NCBI RefSeq assembly: GCF_932526225.1
Contig: NC_064039.1
Span: 2,070,001 to 2,134,000, forward strand
Direction: 5' to 3'
Length of the DNA: 64,000 nt
DNA from: Nematostella vectensis
Taxonomy: Eukaryota; Cnidaria; Anthozoa; Actiniaria; Edwardsiidae
Below the pieces are notes generated by a model. That model was not told where the DNA came from and did no database searches. It saw only the letters and a list, made by a program, of their open reading frames with translations. Of this stretch, positions 50,517 to 62,800 are shown piece after piece (position 1 is the first letter of the stretch; every line of letters begins with the position of its first letter). The translations under genes and the position numbers were made by a program.

Positions 50517-53500
50517 ATGGCGAAGAGAGTAGCGGATCGCGAGTTAAACAGAGATAACTGGGATGAAGAAGATGAAAATGCAGAGGTATTGGTCTATTAT
50601 TACTCCATATGCATGTAGTTTGCCTAGTCTAACCTATGCTTGAAGTTGTTTCTTGGAACTCAGCTTACGCACGTTGTGAAGAAATGTACAAGAATGCAAT
50701 TCAAGCCATAGATTCCCTGCAATTTTGTTAAAAAATATCGTTATCAAAAACTTCACTGCATTCCTTAATACGGTCATAATTAGTTCGGTTCAACGTTTTT
50801 GCTGTGATAAATGAGCTGACAAAGACAAAACATTGTTGGAAGTCTGTTTAGCTAAACCGAAATATGGCGGGTCTTTTGGTTCTTGTTCGAATATTTTACC
50901 GGCAGAAATCTACCCTCTTGCGCAGAGCTTTCTGTGTCTGCTCGTCGTTTGCTCAATATAATAATGATGTGAAGCAAAGGAGACGAGCGATACAGAAAGC
51001 TGTACACAGTAGGGTAGCAGAAACCAAGACGGAACGAAAGAGAACGCATGATCACATCAATTGTGTGGGATTACAGTAACCCACCATAATCTAACTCTAT
51101 TTCCATACAGTACGAAAACGATGGTTCTTTATATCTTTATTCTTTCTTTATTATAGTCTAGACACTTTTTTATTCTACCCTAGTTCTTGATATACTTACT
51201 TAAATATAATTAATTTTATATACTTAATTAAAATGGTGTAATTTATGGAACTATGAATGAATGAAAATTGCTATTGCTAAGTTGTCAGTTGATTGATGCT
51301 GATTAATTTTTACAGTGGAAAACAACGCATAGGTGTCAACTTACCCACTTTAGGCGGGTGTCACAAGATTTTGGACCTTATCACAAGCCTGATATTTGTG
51401 AGAATGTTCATACATTCTCTGTATTCATCCACATTGGCTCTCTTATACATATTACATACTATTACATATTTTCTGTATTTCACCCGATTTCACAAGATTT
51501 CTGTCCAAGTTTGGTTGATGGCTATGAAAATGGTTCAATAAACCACCTACAAATATGTGACTTTCTATTGAAAATTAATAATTATTTATTTAATTTATAA
51601 TTAATCAATTACGCCAGTGCTTGAATTGATGACTTTTTTCTAACTCTACTTTTGATATGGTGATATTTGTAGGAGGCTGGCACATTTAATACAGCAAGTG
51701 CTGAAGACATGAGTAAGCGCAAGTGAGTATTTATGTTTTATCAACATCAGAACCACAAAGAGGCTTGTTCTGAAAAAAAATATTTTAACCTCTCTGTCCG
51801 ATAAAGTTTACTTTTTTTACAAATGTTAAAAAAGCATGTGCCGCAATAATGCCATACTGAATTGTGCATACACCATAGGCATAATTGAGCAAAAATCTTT
51901 TTTTTTTTTATTCTAGAATTATCAAAGCAAGGAGACGTATAACTGGTGATAAGAAGCAAGATTCAACCAAAGTAAGAAGAATAGTCTATATAGAATTGGC
52001 CAATCATGCTGCCTTTTTTACTCCCACACAATACCCAGTGACTCAAAGAATCCCTTTCCATCCATTCAAGCAAGTAACAGAGAAACTTTCAATCAAATAT
52101 CAAAGTATCAGATTTCAACCATGGATGGCTCTTTTGAAGTTTTCTGGATAACTATAACAGGATAGGTTGATCAACATTCTTTAATTATTTTTTAATGTTA
52201 TGGTTTTTTAAAACATTAGTTTAGCTTTTCAGGCAAAAGAAAGTGCTTTCTCTTACTATTTTTGATTTTATTATTTTTAAGGAATCAAGAAGTATCTTCC
52301 AAGGTTTCACTGGTTTTAAGGGTTTTAGCAGTACCAGTTCAGCGGATGTCTTTGGGGGTTCCAAGACTCTTCCTGGCATCTCAAGCAACTTAAACCCTAA
52401 GCCTACAGGTTTCTCTGGGTTTGGATGCAATTCAACTGCAGGATTTTCTGGTTTCTCGGGACTCTCAGCCACAAATATCCCAACTACTTCTCCTCCACAA
52501 ATTGCACAAGTATCAACTCCCACATTCAATGGTCACTCTAACACAAAGACACCCCAGAAAGAAAGCAATGAGAAGGAACATAGTGATGCTTATCTTGAGA
52601 GTATAAAAGCCTTGAACCAAGGAGTGAGTGACTGGGTACAGAAGCATGTTACTTCTAACCCATATATAGATCTTACACCGGTATTTGATGATTATCGCAA
52701 GCACATGAAAGAGATAGAGAGGAATGAACCTCGGGAGAATGAATCTCCCGGGGTGGCCCCCCTTGCCATGGCAGTCACACCTGTCACCAAACCTGCAGAA
52801 GTCATTACATCAACCGAGACTAAAGCAACTGCTGATGTGACTTCTGGTTTGTTTGGTGCTGGAACATCACTTTCCAATGCTGAGACAAAAACTACCGTTC
52901 CATTGTTTGGTACTGGGGAAACAAAAGTTGTCAAAAATGAAGAAAAGCCTTTTGCTGGTAGGACATTTTCCTCTTTATTTATCTCATAATATGATAGTTT
53001 TATTCATGTGCCCTCTCTTTTATTGTAAGGTCTTGCAACACTGAGTGCCCCACAGGACTCTGTGGCAAGTAGTAGCAAACAAACAGACAGCAAGGACGAC
53101 GAGGAAGAAACTCCAAAACCTGTCAGGTAACATAAACATACTTGGTACTCTGTTAGATAGATTTTGATCGAAACGTAGGTCACCTAGCCTCTATTTCCAG
53201 CCATTGCTAGGCCTGCATGGGAAAATGTTTAATAACGGCTTTCCGTTCAAATGGCCAAACTGCATAAGTATTAAACACACTTCTCAGACGTTTAAACAAT
53301 TTTTTTGGTCGTTTAAGGTGGCGCGCCGAGGTTGTTTTGGCTAAACAGCTTATATACTATGTTCCCTACAGAATACTAATTTTCGGCGTGATTTTTGTAA
53401 ATTTTTCAGATTTTATTAATACATCTATGCTTTATCAGATTCCGCTAGATTCACTCTTCTTGGAAATCAAATTATTTTTGTCATGCAAGTTAAAAGGATG

Positions 53501-54205
53501 CAATATTTTTATATTAAAATAAAAATCTCGAAATCTGCGGGATGATTTTTTTTCTAAATCTACAGTAACACCTAACAATACTCCAACTTGAAGCACACAA
53601 ATTTTTGGCTTAAAACTGACCTGTCAAACTTTGCGATTGATGAATCTTTTTTTCACGCCATAATCGTCCTCGCAATATTTGAAAAAATATTTGCTAAGTC
53701 CATACCCTAAGGCAACTTGTGTTAGAGGGGCAAGAGGACCAGTGTTGCACAAGAATATATTTCTGATAGTCAATTCGAGAGTATTTTTGTTAAGATAATT
53801 TGAAAACTAAAGAATTTTTCCTTTTCAACATTTTAGCGCAACCCGCTCATCTTCCAAACTACTACCCGACGCTATTGGTAAAATAGGCCTTACCAAAAGT
53901 ACTTCTTGATGTAGTTGTATGTCGGACCTGCTTTTATGAGAAATTAGAATCAAAAGTTGAGTATCTGAACGCATTTCAAACGAAGCCCACGCTAGTGTCA
54001 CACATGGTAATCAACGATAGCTGCCTTGTTTGTTTCACATGTGACAAAGTTCCACGGGCGGAACTGAGATCCCGGGTTGTTATAAAAAGTTTGCAATTTC
54101 GCAGTTTTTTTACAGTTATTTCGCACGGTACTTTTTTTGTCTACGTTTTTTAAATTTTTCACTGGACTTGGGGTTTTCAAGCCCCACACCCACCCCTGCT
54201 AGCCA

Positions 54206-54249
<44 letters not shown>

Positions 54250-56787
54250 GAGTTAAATGCGACTTAGAACATGACGGGTTTTTGTTTTGTACTTTATGTA
54301 TTTTTTTCTTTGAAAGAATCGAAACGCTTAAACGTGTGGAGTCTAGAAAAAGAGTTCAAAGGTGGTAGCATAACCAAATGGAATAGAATAGGAGATATCT
54401 GTATGAAATGCACAACCCGGGATGCATGGGATCTCAGTTTCGCTCGTGCAAATTTGTCACATGTGAAACGAACAAGGCAGCTTGTCAACTACCATGTGCC
54501 ACGCTGGCGTGGGCTTCGTTTGAAGCGCGTTCATGTCCTCAACTTTCGATTCTAGTTTCTCATAAATGCAGGTTCGACATGCAACTGCATTAAGCAAGTA
54601 CTTTCGGTAAGGCCTATTTTTGCAATAGCGTCGGGTAATAGTTTAGGAGAGGCACGGCTTGGGCTCAAATGTTGAAAAGGAATAAATTCTTTAGTTTTCA
54701 AATTATCTTAATAAAAATACTCTCGAACTGACCATCTGGAATTTATTTGTGTGCAACACTGGTCCTCTTGCCCCTCTCACACAAGTTGCCTTAGGCTGTG
54801 GACTTAGCAGGGGGCGTAAATTCAGGGATGGATCTTTGTAGGCAAGAGTGCATTTACTTTTTCAAAGATTGCGAGGACAATTTTGGCGTAAAATAAAGAT
54901 TCATCAATCCCGAAGTTTGACAGGTCAGTTTTAAGCCAAAAATTCGTTTGATTCAAGCTGGAGTATTGTTAGGTGTTACTATGAATTTAGAAAAAAAATT
55001 CATCGCGCAGATATCGATATTTTTATTTTAATATAAAAAATTGCTTCCATTTATCTTGCATGAAAAAATATAATTTGATTTTAAACAAGTGTGAATCTTG
55101 CGGGATCTTGGGGATGACAAAGCATAGATGTATTAATAAAATCTGGAAAATTCACGAAAATCGAGCCGAAAATGAGTCTAATATAGGGAACTTAGTAAAA
55201 GCTGTTTAAGCCAAAACAACCTTGGCGCGCCACCTTAAACAACGTTATGCATAAATGTATAAACATCTTGCATAAACATTCCATAATCTTGCATAAACGT
55301 TCCAATGGGAGTTCCAAATGGTGTCAATTGGCTGCTAAAATGAACGAGTTTACAAATGAATGGACAGCATTAAATGACTTCCCAATTTGCTTGGACTTCT
55401 TCAAAATTAATGAGGATTACTTTCAAATTCGTTTAAATGAGTATATACTTAATGACATTGTCTTTTGGACTTGTTTAAACTACTTTTTGACGCGTTTAAA
55501 CAACTTTTTTATGTGTTTAAACTCTCACTTCAGTCGAAAAATGAAAAATTTTTATTATGTTTTCCTGTGATGGGTCACATATTCCTACTGTTGTATGAAA
55601 CATTTTTTCATTGTTCTGCAGTCATCGACCAGGGGTTGTAAACATCTCGATACAAGCTCCTATTTTCAACCTGTGGGATTTTACAAAGCCTGTAGGCCGA
55701 ACAATTCCTTTCCCTGTTGACAGGGAATACCAAAAGCTCTCAATCAGAAGCATTTTAACCCAGATTTTTCTAACCTATTGGAATCGAGACTTTAACTTGT
55801 AACTGAACTGTGCTAATGGCAAGCAGTTATTCGCATGGAGCTGTACCAGCACCTAAATGATTGGCTAAAATTGATTGGATAGAATTGGCTTTTTGATTCA
55901 ACACTGTTCAATGCTGTTGTTTTTAAAGCATGACAATTTTCCTCTATCTGCAAAAAAACAACAAAAGGATGGCCTTACAGCTGTTTTCAATATCCTGTTA
56001 ATTTTCCAAAACAATTTTCAACGACTTATTTGCGCTCTGGATTCCATCATTAAATTTTTTAGCTCTTAGAATTATAACTACGCCATCACCTGGTGGGGAG
56101 ATGGCCTGAGTAGTTTAAAGTCATTGATACTGTAACGTCTGTATTGGAAGTTTATTTTAGTACGTTGGTACATATGATATGGCAAGTCACTTCAGCGGCG
56201 TAACCAGGATTTTTAACAGGAGGGGGCCCAAAAGGGACTTTCAAGGCATTTTCTCCTGTATCTTAGATAATGTCTCATACATTTACTGTATTTTGGGCTG
56301 GTAAAAGGGGGGGGGGCTAGGCCGCCCCCTAGGCCACCCCCTGGCTACGCCCTTGCACTTAATTAGTTAGTCACTTAACAACAATTATTCATTATTTAAA
56401 TTTTGTTTTTACTCTAGTGTTGTGACAGCAGAGAAGGGATCTCACTTTTCCATCAAATGCAAACTGTTCTTCAAACGAGACACTTCTTGGTCTGAATTGG
56501 GCATTGGAATGCTGAACTTCAAGACTGTTTCAGAGAAAACTCAGCTCCTCATCCGTGCAGACACAGCAACAGGAAACATCCTACTAAATATTTTCCTTGC
56601 TCCTGGGATGCCCATCTCACGCAGCGGCAAAAATAATGTGATGCTGGTTACTGTGCCAAACCCACCCCTCTACTCCAAGCCTAGTGAGGGAGATAATAGC
56701 AAGCCAGCAACTTATTTGATCAGAGTAAAGACTGCAGAAAACGCTGATGAACTTTATGAGAAAATGAAAAGTCACCAAACTAGTTAA
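50517..56787 (+). CDS. NUP50: Nucleoporin NUP50 (Npap60), 6 exons, complete
   Basis: Mobile nuclear-basket nucleoporin that binds importin alpha and Ran during cargo release. Exons: 50517-50585, 51673-51722, 51917-51971, 52282-52957, 53030-53126, 56418-56787; 1317 nt, 438 aa plus stop (human 468). Exon 1 encodes MAKRVADRELNRDNWDEEDE, matching the conserved N terminus, followed by the basic stretch IIKARRRITGDKK. Exon 4 holds scattered FG motifs (GFSGFGC, SGFSGL, GLFGAG, PLFGTG) and the conserved WVQKHVTSNPYIDLTPVFDDY. Exon 6 (residues 316-438) is the Ran-binding domain: KCKLFFKRD, GIGMLNFK, LLIRADTATGNILLNIFL, VTVPNPP. AATAAA at 56871 is a likely polyadenylation signal. Intron 5 carries a 1.9 kb foldback element and a 163-bp MITE. 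Confidence 0.95.
50864..51079 (+). CDS. Possible small ORF (71 aa) inside NUP50 intron 1
   Basis: ATG in a good context (AAATATGGCGG) opens 71 codons. The N terminus is hydrophobic/basic (MAGLLVLVRIFYRQKSTLLR), as in mitochondrial targeting sequences, and the C-terminal half is strongly basic (KQRRRAIQKAVHSR, KTERKRTH). I do not recognise the family. It could be a nested gene, an alternative first exon or chance. No splice sites or homology support it. Confidence 0.25.
   Translation: MAGLLVLVRIFYRQKSTLLRRAFCVCSSFAQYNNDVKQRRRAIQKAVHSRVAETKTERKRTHDHINCVGLQ
53313..55238. mobile_element. 1.9-kb foldback element bounded by TTAA in NUP50 intron 5
   Basis: Arms of roughly 770-830 bp (about 53317-54085 and 54405-55234) are inverted copies. 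Ends read GGTGGCGCGCC (left) and GGCGCGCCACC (right), each next to TTAA (53313-53316 and 55235-55238), consistent with a TTAA target duplication as made by piggyBac-type transposases. Internal landmarks present in both arms: TTTTATTAATACATCTATGC, CTCTTGCCCCTCT and CGAAGCCCACGC (or complements). The loop holds a (CT)n microsatellite at 54211-54247. Arms are diverged and no transposase is visible. Confidence 0.85.
54211..54247. repeat. (CT)n microsatellite
   Basis: An uninterrupted CT dinucleotide run in the loop of the foldback element. No other function is evident. Confidence 0.95.
56193..56355. mobile_element. 163-bp MITE with GGCGTAACCAGG / CCTGGCTACGCC ends
   Basis: The left end CAGCGGCGTAACCAGG and right end CCTGGCTACGCCCTTG are imperfect inverted repeats. 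CACTT directly precedes and follows the element (56188-56192 and 56356-56360), a likely target-site duplication. The terminus GGGCGTAGCCAGG is seen in many animal MITEs. It sits about 60 bp before the last NUP50 exon. Confidence 0.75.
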
Positions 56788-56870
56788 TATTTTGCTTGTA
56801 TGAGAATGAAGAAAACATTCAGTTGTTTTTATTTTCTATTTTTATTATTTTTTGTATAGTGTTAAGTGTC

Positions 56871-56876
56871 AATAAA
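56871..56876 (+). terminator. NUP50 polyadenylation signal
   Basis: AATAAA lies 84 nt downstream of the NUP50 stop codon in an AT-rich 3' UTR, the nearest canonical hexamer on this strand. Confidence 0.7.
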
Positions 56877-58454
56877 GTATCTTGGATATAATTACTTATG
56901 TAATGTGCTATCATTTAATTATTGTTTTCAGTTTTTTAGACATGACAAACCCAACAAACACAAAAAGGTAAAGCATGCTTATAGCCATCGTCTGTCAAAA
57001 AAAGAAGAAAAACAAACAAGAAAGCAATAGAAATAGTTTCCCTTATAATGTTTGGGATTGTTGAAGTTACTTCCCAGGAGCTGATTGAGGGAGCTTATCA
57101 AATCATGAAATTTGTGATCAAGTATAGGTTTGTCTATTTAGATGAAAAATCCTGTATAATTTTGCGATGTAGATGTGCAGTCATATATGTTAGGTAAGTT
57201 CTATTTGTAACTTAATTAATGAATTTTGATTGTGCTAGCATGCAAGTCTCAAAAGCAGGACAATTTTGACAGCAGATGTATTCTTGACATCCAGTGTTTG
57301 TGTCAGGCATAGTTTTATTTTTTTCTCTCCAACATTTGAAAAATAAAATCGCCTGATACCTTTGCTACATACACAACATATGACAGCAATTGTCAAAAAA
57401 AATATTTCTACATACAAGAAAACTGTATGATTGAGGTGTTTTATAGATAGTACAGTACATAATAATGTATGATTATTTCAAACATGATTTCACTTAACTA
57501 CTATTACACATTATTTCTTGTTTTTTTTTCTTCCTTTCCCTGTAAAATATAACATCAGAAATAGGGAGGTGGGAGGCAATAGAAGGTAATCAATTGTGGT
57601 GGGGGAGGCAATCACAACCCAGGACCTTGGCTGTACCACAATGTACAATAGTTCACTTTTATCAACTCCTAATCTTATCAATTGCCCATCACACTCAAAT
57701 AAACAAGTTATATGGTACAATAGATATAAATGGTCTATAGAGCTATCCAAGAGCTTTTTATGCCAACAATAGACACAGGACAAGTACCTGACTACTGGGA
57801 AACTCAAACACTCAAGGGGAATAAAAAGCTGTAAGAGTTAGGCAGCGTTCAAGTAATCTGAGTAGAAATGGCTGAAAATTACTCTCTAAGGAACTTGAAG
57901 GCAGTTTGACTTAACAAGGAATTCAGGTTATTGGTGTAGTACTGTATATTATGGTATACAGAAAAGAAAATAGTACCATTGCAAGGACTCTAATCCCTGA
58001 CCTTCTGTAGATGCTACTAGATGCTGACTTCTTGGTAGCAGCTACACAAAGGTTGCACATATATTTGCGACAATCAAGACAATTGAACAGAATGGAGTAT
58101 GCTTCGTTGTCAGGCACATCCAGAGGGGGTTCAGACCCTACCCATGTGATGAGATGGGCTCAAATCAGGTTGACTGTGTGTACTGTAGGTAAGAAGATGA
58201 TCAATTTTATATGTGTATTTGGATAGAAAAAGCTTCTAGATGGATCTAGTGATCTGTTTCTAGAGCTAAGGATGCTGATTTGACCTTAATTCATCTGTGG
58301 TCAGAGACTTACTACTCTTGACCCCATTTTTTTTTCTAAATGCCCCTGGTTGTAGTTCAAAGCAGTCACAGACTATGCAGTTTTCTTTAACCTTTGTATA
58401 ATGATAGAAATAGTTTCCTGAAATGAGATCAGGCATCAGGATGACTCAGCCATT
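56877..58454. other. Convergent intergenic region NUP50 / ABHD14
   Basis: No ORF recognised on either strand. The part 58105-58335 is a dispersed repeat shared with 63090-63400. Minus-strand polyadenylation of the ABHD14-type gene should lie just below 58455, but no canonical hexamer stands out. Confidence 0.45.
58105..58335. repeat. Dispersed repeat (family B), copy 1
   Basis: CATCCAGAGGGGGTTCAGAC, AGCTTCTAGATGGATCTAG and GAGCTAAGGATGCTGATTT correspond in order to segments of 63095-63400. The two copies are colinear but diverged. Class unknown. Confidence 0.6.
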
Positions 58455-59222
58455 TTATAACTTCCCAACAGAAGTTTTTTCTAAACTTTCTAGAAATTCC
58501 TCCAAGTAGCTGTGAAACTCTGCTGTGTTATTCATATAGCAGGCATGACCAGCGCCATCAATCCGCTTGATCAAACGTTCTGGAATGTTCTTCAGTCTTT
58601 CCAAAGACTGTAAGCCCAGCTGTTTATCATCCTGACCATACACTATCATTGTTTTTAATTTCAGACTTTTGTATTGTTCTGGTTTGTATTGATCTGTGTG
58701 CACGGGTGCGATCGGGATAAACCCTCGCAGCTTCTTTGCATTATCGTTAGAAAATATAAAAGGTAAAGCAAATGAACCGCTCATGGAGGGCGCCACAAGC
58801 ACCGGGTAGTGTAATTCCAACAAGGAAATCAACTTGTCCAACAGCTCACCTCTTTCTTTCATGGAGACGGGCAACTTCATTTTGGAATTCCCGAAAGACG
58901 GTAGATCAATTGCCATTACGCGATACCCCTTCTTGCTTAGAAAGTCTAGTGTTCCTATATCTTGCCATGTCTTAGATTTGAAAGCCTGCCCGTGAAGAAA
59001 CAACAAGCTCATTTTCGCGTTTTCTGGATTGACATGTCTATAGAAGATTGCTTCTTTGCTGCCCTCGATGTCTAAATATCCTGTCGAGACCATTGTTGGC
59101 TTGGATGATGGCGTCGATTTGAACAGTGAGGCTGAGAAATAGTACAATACAGAGGCTGTGACGAGTAACCCGAGCAGGAGTACTTTCCAGTTCACTGATA
59201 CTGACAAGGGAAGGTTTGCCAT
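58455..59222 (-). CDS. ABHD14A: ABHD14-type alpha/beta hydrolase, single exon
   Basis: 255 aa from ATG 59222; the frame extends 13 codons further upstream only through a TTG. Residues about 12-30 form one hydrophobic segment (VLLLGLLVTASVLYYF), so the protein is probably a type II single-pass membrane protein like ABHD14A (271 aa in human) rather than soluble ABHD14B (210 aa). The hydrolase fold shows LLFLHGQAF (oxyanion region), AIDLPSFGNS, nucleophile S148 in APSMSGS, D198 or D199 in YGQDD, and H226 in GAGHACYMN, so a complete triad. Substrate unknown; the ABHD14B paralogue is reported as a lysine deacetylase. No introns, unlike all other genes here. A short upstream ORF (ATG at 59264, 8 codons) overlaps the 5' leader out of frame. 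Subfamily A versus B is the uncertain point. Confidence 0.85.
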   Translation of the reverse strand: MANLPLSVSVNWKVLLLGLLVTASVLYYFSASLFKSTPSSKPTMVSTGYLDIEGSKEAIFYRHVNPENAKMSLLFLHGQAFKSKTWQDIGTLDFLSKKGYRVMAIDLPSFGNSKMKLPVSMKERGELLDKLISLLELHYPVLVAPSMSGSFALPFIFSNDNAKKLRGFIPIAPVHTDQYKPEQYKSLKLKTMIVYGQDDKQLGLQSLERLKNIPERLIKRIDGAGHACYMNNTAEFHSYLEEFLESLEKTSVGKL

Positions 59223-59866
59223 ATTGCGCGACCACTCATCAACGTTTATCAACGTGGCCAATCATCCTCAGGGGAACCGGGTTACCTGTGCTATCGCTCA
59301 TGGGCTTCCTGTGGGCTAGGTAGTGTAAAAAAAATAAATAATAATAATAATAATAAATAAAAACTTGGAAAACGCGCCGTTTTCCCATCCATTCGGCCCG
59401 GCCATTTTCTTCTGTTTTTTTTTTCGTTAACATTAGGTAAATGAGCAAAACCGTTAAAGGATCCGCTTATAAAGAAATAACCAGTTTATTTTTTCTAAGA
59501 GAGTTTTGTTTGACGATAAATATTTAGCATACTATAGTACTTATAGAATGAGAAGGCACTAACCTACCCTGACAAATTTGATATTTTTCCCACGATGAAA
59601 ACTCGCAAAAAACCTTTTTTTTTTCCCTTTTCAAAATTGATTTTTCAAAACCCAATACTAACACTATTGCTAATTCGTTTACCTTTCGAAATATTATATC
59701 TCAATGATGAATAAGAAAAGTGTGCATGTTTTCGGTGCCTCATATTTGCGGGGCAACTTTGCCTCAGACACCCCAGCGACAGCCAGTCCGGCCACCCCGT
59801 GCGCTGCCCTGATCCCCAGATGCAAGCGAGCGGCAATCATATCTCTAGATCTCTCTGTCGGCAACC
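59223..59866. promoter_or_regulatory. Bidirectional promoter region ABHD14 / DNMT3
   Basis: The two start codons (59222 minus, 59867 plus) are 644 bp apart and divergent, so their promoters must share this stretch or overlap. It includes an AAT-rich microsatellite (about 59335-59360). Sequence near 59770-59870 is GC-richer than its surroundings. No TATA box evident. Confidence 0.55.
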
Positions 59867-62800
59867 ATGGCGGAGGTCACACACGCTAGTCCACCGCTCT
59901 GCCAAGATACACCGTTCCTCGAGAATGCAAACGTAAGACTTATCGTAGAGTAGCGTAGCATCGATTTGCAACTTAAAACGAGCAATAAGGCCTTGTTTCT
60001 ATAGCTGAGAAGTGCAGAAATGTGCATTTCTGAAGAATGTTTTGAAATGCAGCCATCTGTGACATTTCACACGGTGTGAATATAAGTAAAACATATGAAC
60101 ATTAGAACAGATGACATTTTGCGCATTGTTAAGACGTTTATAAGGGGTTACATTGCTTCTAGGTCTTTTGAGATTTGAAGTCTTTTTCTTCCTTTACAGT
60201 TGTGTTTTAGTGAGATTCTGGGATTGTACACGTGTTTTGGTATTGCTACGCGAGATGGTTTAGATTGACAGCTCAATCCCATAATGCATTAGTTATCTCC
60301 TGGGATCATTTTACCTAGGATGAATTGCCTTGACGAAAAAAATATAATTTACTCAATACGACTGAGCCTTTATTAAATTGAATCTGCTAAATATTTAATT
60401 TTCAGGAACATGATAAGAAGCCATTAAAAGCCAAACGAAGGTTAAATTTTGGATCCATTGATTATGTCAAAAGAAAAAAGAAGCGCAAGATATCAAAGCA
60501 AAACCTTGTGGGCAAGAAGAGCAAAGCATCTGATGTTACTGCTGAACCTACGGTTTGCACTGATAGCGATTCAGGGTTTGACACACAAGATAATCAGACT
60601 CCAGAAAAGGGAAAAGAGCAAAGAGAACTGGACAAAAACAACTCGCACACTCCCAAAAAGAGTAAAAATGTGGATCAGATGGCAAATTAAATTCAAAGCA
60701 AAACCTTGGATATCCAAGGGCATCAGAACTTCGATTAATTATAAGAACAGGCTCTATAGGAAGTTTATTAAATCTAGAAATCAATATCATTTTGAAAAAT
60801 ACAAAATCTATAGAAATAAATTGAACCATTTAATTGCAATAAGTAAGAGAAAATACTATGAAAAGTACTTTAATTTTAACAAATCTAACATAAAAAATAT
60901 CTGGAAAGGGATAAAAGAAATTGTCGTGCTAAAGCCTAAGGCTCATTTCACACCTTCAAAAATTGTATCTTCTAATAAGGTTTTTACCAATGTAAATGAG
61001 ATAGCAAATGAGTTCAATTACTTCTTTGCTAATGTTGGCAGAAATATCAGCAACAATATTCCAAAAGTAAACACTTTATTTTCAGAATTTCTTCCAACAG
61101 CTAATTCTAACAGCTTTCTTCTAGCTCCCACATCTACAGAGGAAATTAGAAGTATAATCTTAGGAATTAAATCAGGTAAAGCTTGTGGTTCTTCTAGCCT
61201 TCCAATTACAGTTCTTAAAATACTAAGCTCTATTATTTCAAGGCCTCTGGAGATATTATACAATCTGTCCTTTTCTTCTGGCATTGTACCTGATGCCTTC
61301 AAAATTGCACGTGTCATACCTATTTACAAATCAGGCTCTCATTTTGACACTTCTAATTTTAGACCAATATCATTATTATCTATTTTTAATCAGTTACTTG
61401 AAAGGTTAATGTATAACAGAGTCATAAAATTTCTAGACAAATACGATATTTTGTACAAAAATCAATTTGGCTTTCGAGCCAATCATTCTACAGAACATGC
61501 TCTTCTGCTTATTACCGATAAAATCCAAAGATCAATTGAGGGTGGTCAATACTCTTGTGGCATATTTCTTGATTTTAGCAAAGCTTTTGATACTGTTGAT
61601 CATAAAATATTATTAGCAAAACTTTATTCATACGGCATCCGTGGCATAGCTTATGAATGGTTTGTTTCCTACTTATCAAACAGGCAACAGTTTGTTTCTA
61701 TTGGTAATGTGTCATCTGCACCACTACCAATAACATGTGGAGTGCCTCAAGGTTCAGTACTTGGTCCCCTTCTCTTTCTTCTGTACATTAATGATTTTAA
61801 TAACTGCTCCAACTTATTTGACTTTCATTTATTTGCTGATGATGCCAATTTATTTTGTGCCGATTCTTCATTGACATCCTTAGAGACCAAAGTAAACACA
61901 GATCTGTATAATATAAATCGTTGGCTTTGTGCAAATAAATTGGCTTTGAACATCAGTAAAACTAATTTTGTCATTTTTCGACCAGCACAAAAGAGGCTGG
62001 CTAGTTCTATTTCTTTATCAATCAATAATAATACCATTAAACAAAAAAATAATATCAAATATCTTGGTGTAGTTATTGACTCCTTTCTTAACTGGAAGGA
62101 GCACATTAACCAGTTAAGTAAGAAAATCTCCAGAGGGGTCGGAATAATAGCAAAGCTGCGTTACTATGTATCACCAACAATTCTCACTCAGCTATATTAT
62201 TCTCTAATTTATCCATTTCTTACTTATGGTGCTATTATTTGGGGCAACACATATGAATCAACAATCAAGCCTCTTTTTATTTTACAGAAGAAAGCTGTTA
62301 GAATCATAACTTTCTCATCTTACATTGAACATACTTCTCCTATCTTTAGAAAACTAAATATCTTGAAATCTCCTGATCTAATCTATTACTTAAACACAAT
62401 ATTTATGTACAAATTTCATTTGAATCTACTTCCAACTCCTTTTGATTCTTTTTTTACTACGGTTGCTTCAAGGCACAAATATAATACAAGACTGGCTTCT
62501 AAATCATCGTACTGCCTCCCTTTACCTCGAACTAATTATGGAAAGTTTAATATTCGTTTTAAAGGTGCCTCAATTTGGAATAACATCAAAGAACCTACCA
62601 AAACCATGCGTTTGCCTAGCTTCAAGGCTGCAATAAAGACCTCAATCCTTGAAAATTATTAGCTTCTATCTAGTTTTTTTGTTTTATTGCATTTTATTTT
62701 GCTGCTGCTTTCATGTATTTTGTATTCGTGCCTTGTACGTCCTTGCTATACGCTCCATTTAATTGAACTATTTTGTGCTGCCTAGCCAGATTAGCTTTTT

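Noticed and set aside
59222..59261. Upstream extension of the ABHD14 protein by 13 residues
   Set aside because: The extension would need a TTG start; the first in-frame ATG is at 59222.
60449..60686. N-terminal 80 residues of the long RT ORF as part of the LINE protein
   Set aside because: This stretch is DNMT3 exon 2 read out of frame; the LINE begins at 60687, as shown by the GCAAA duplication.
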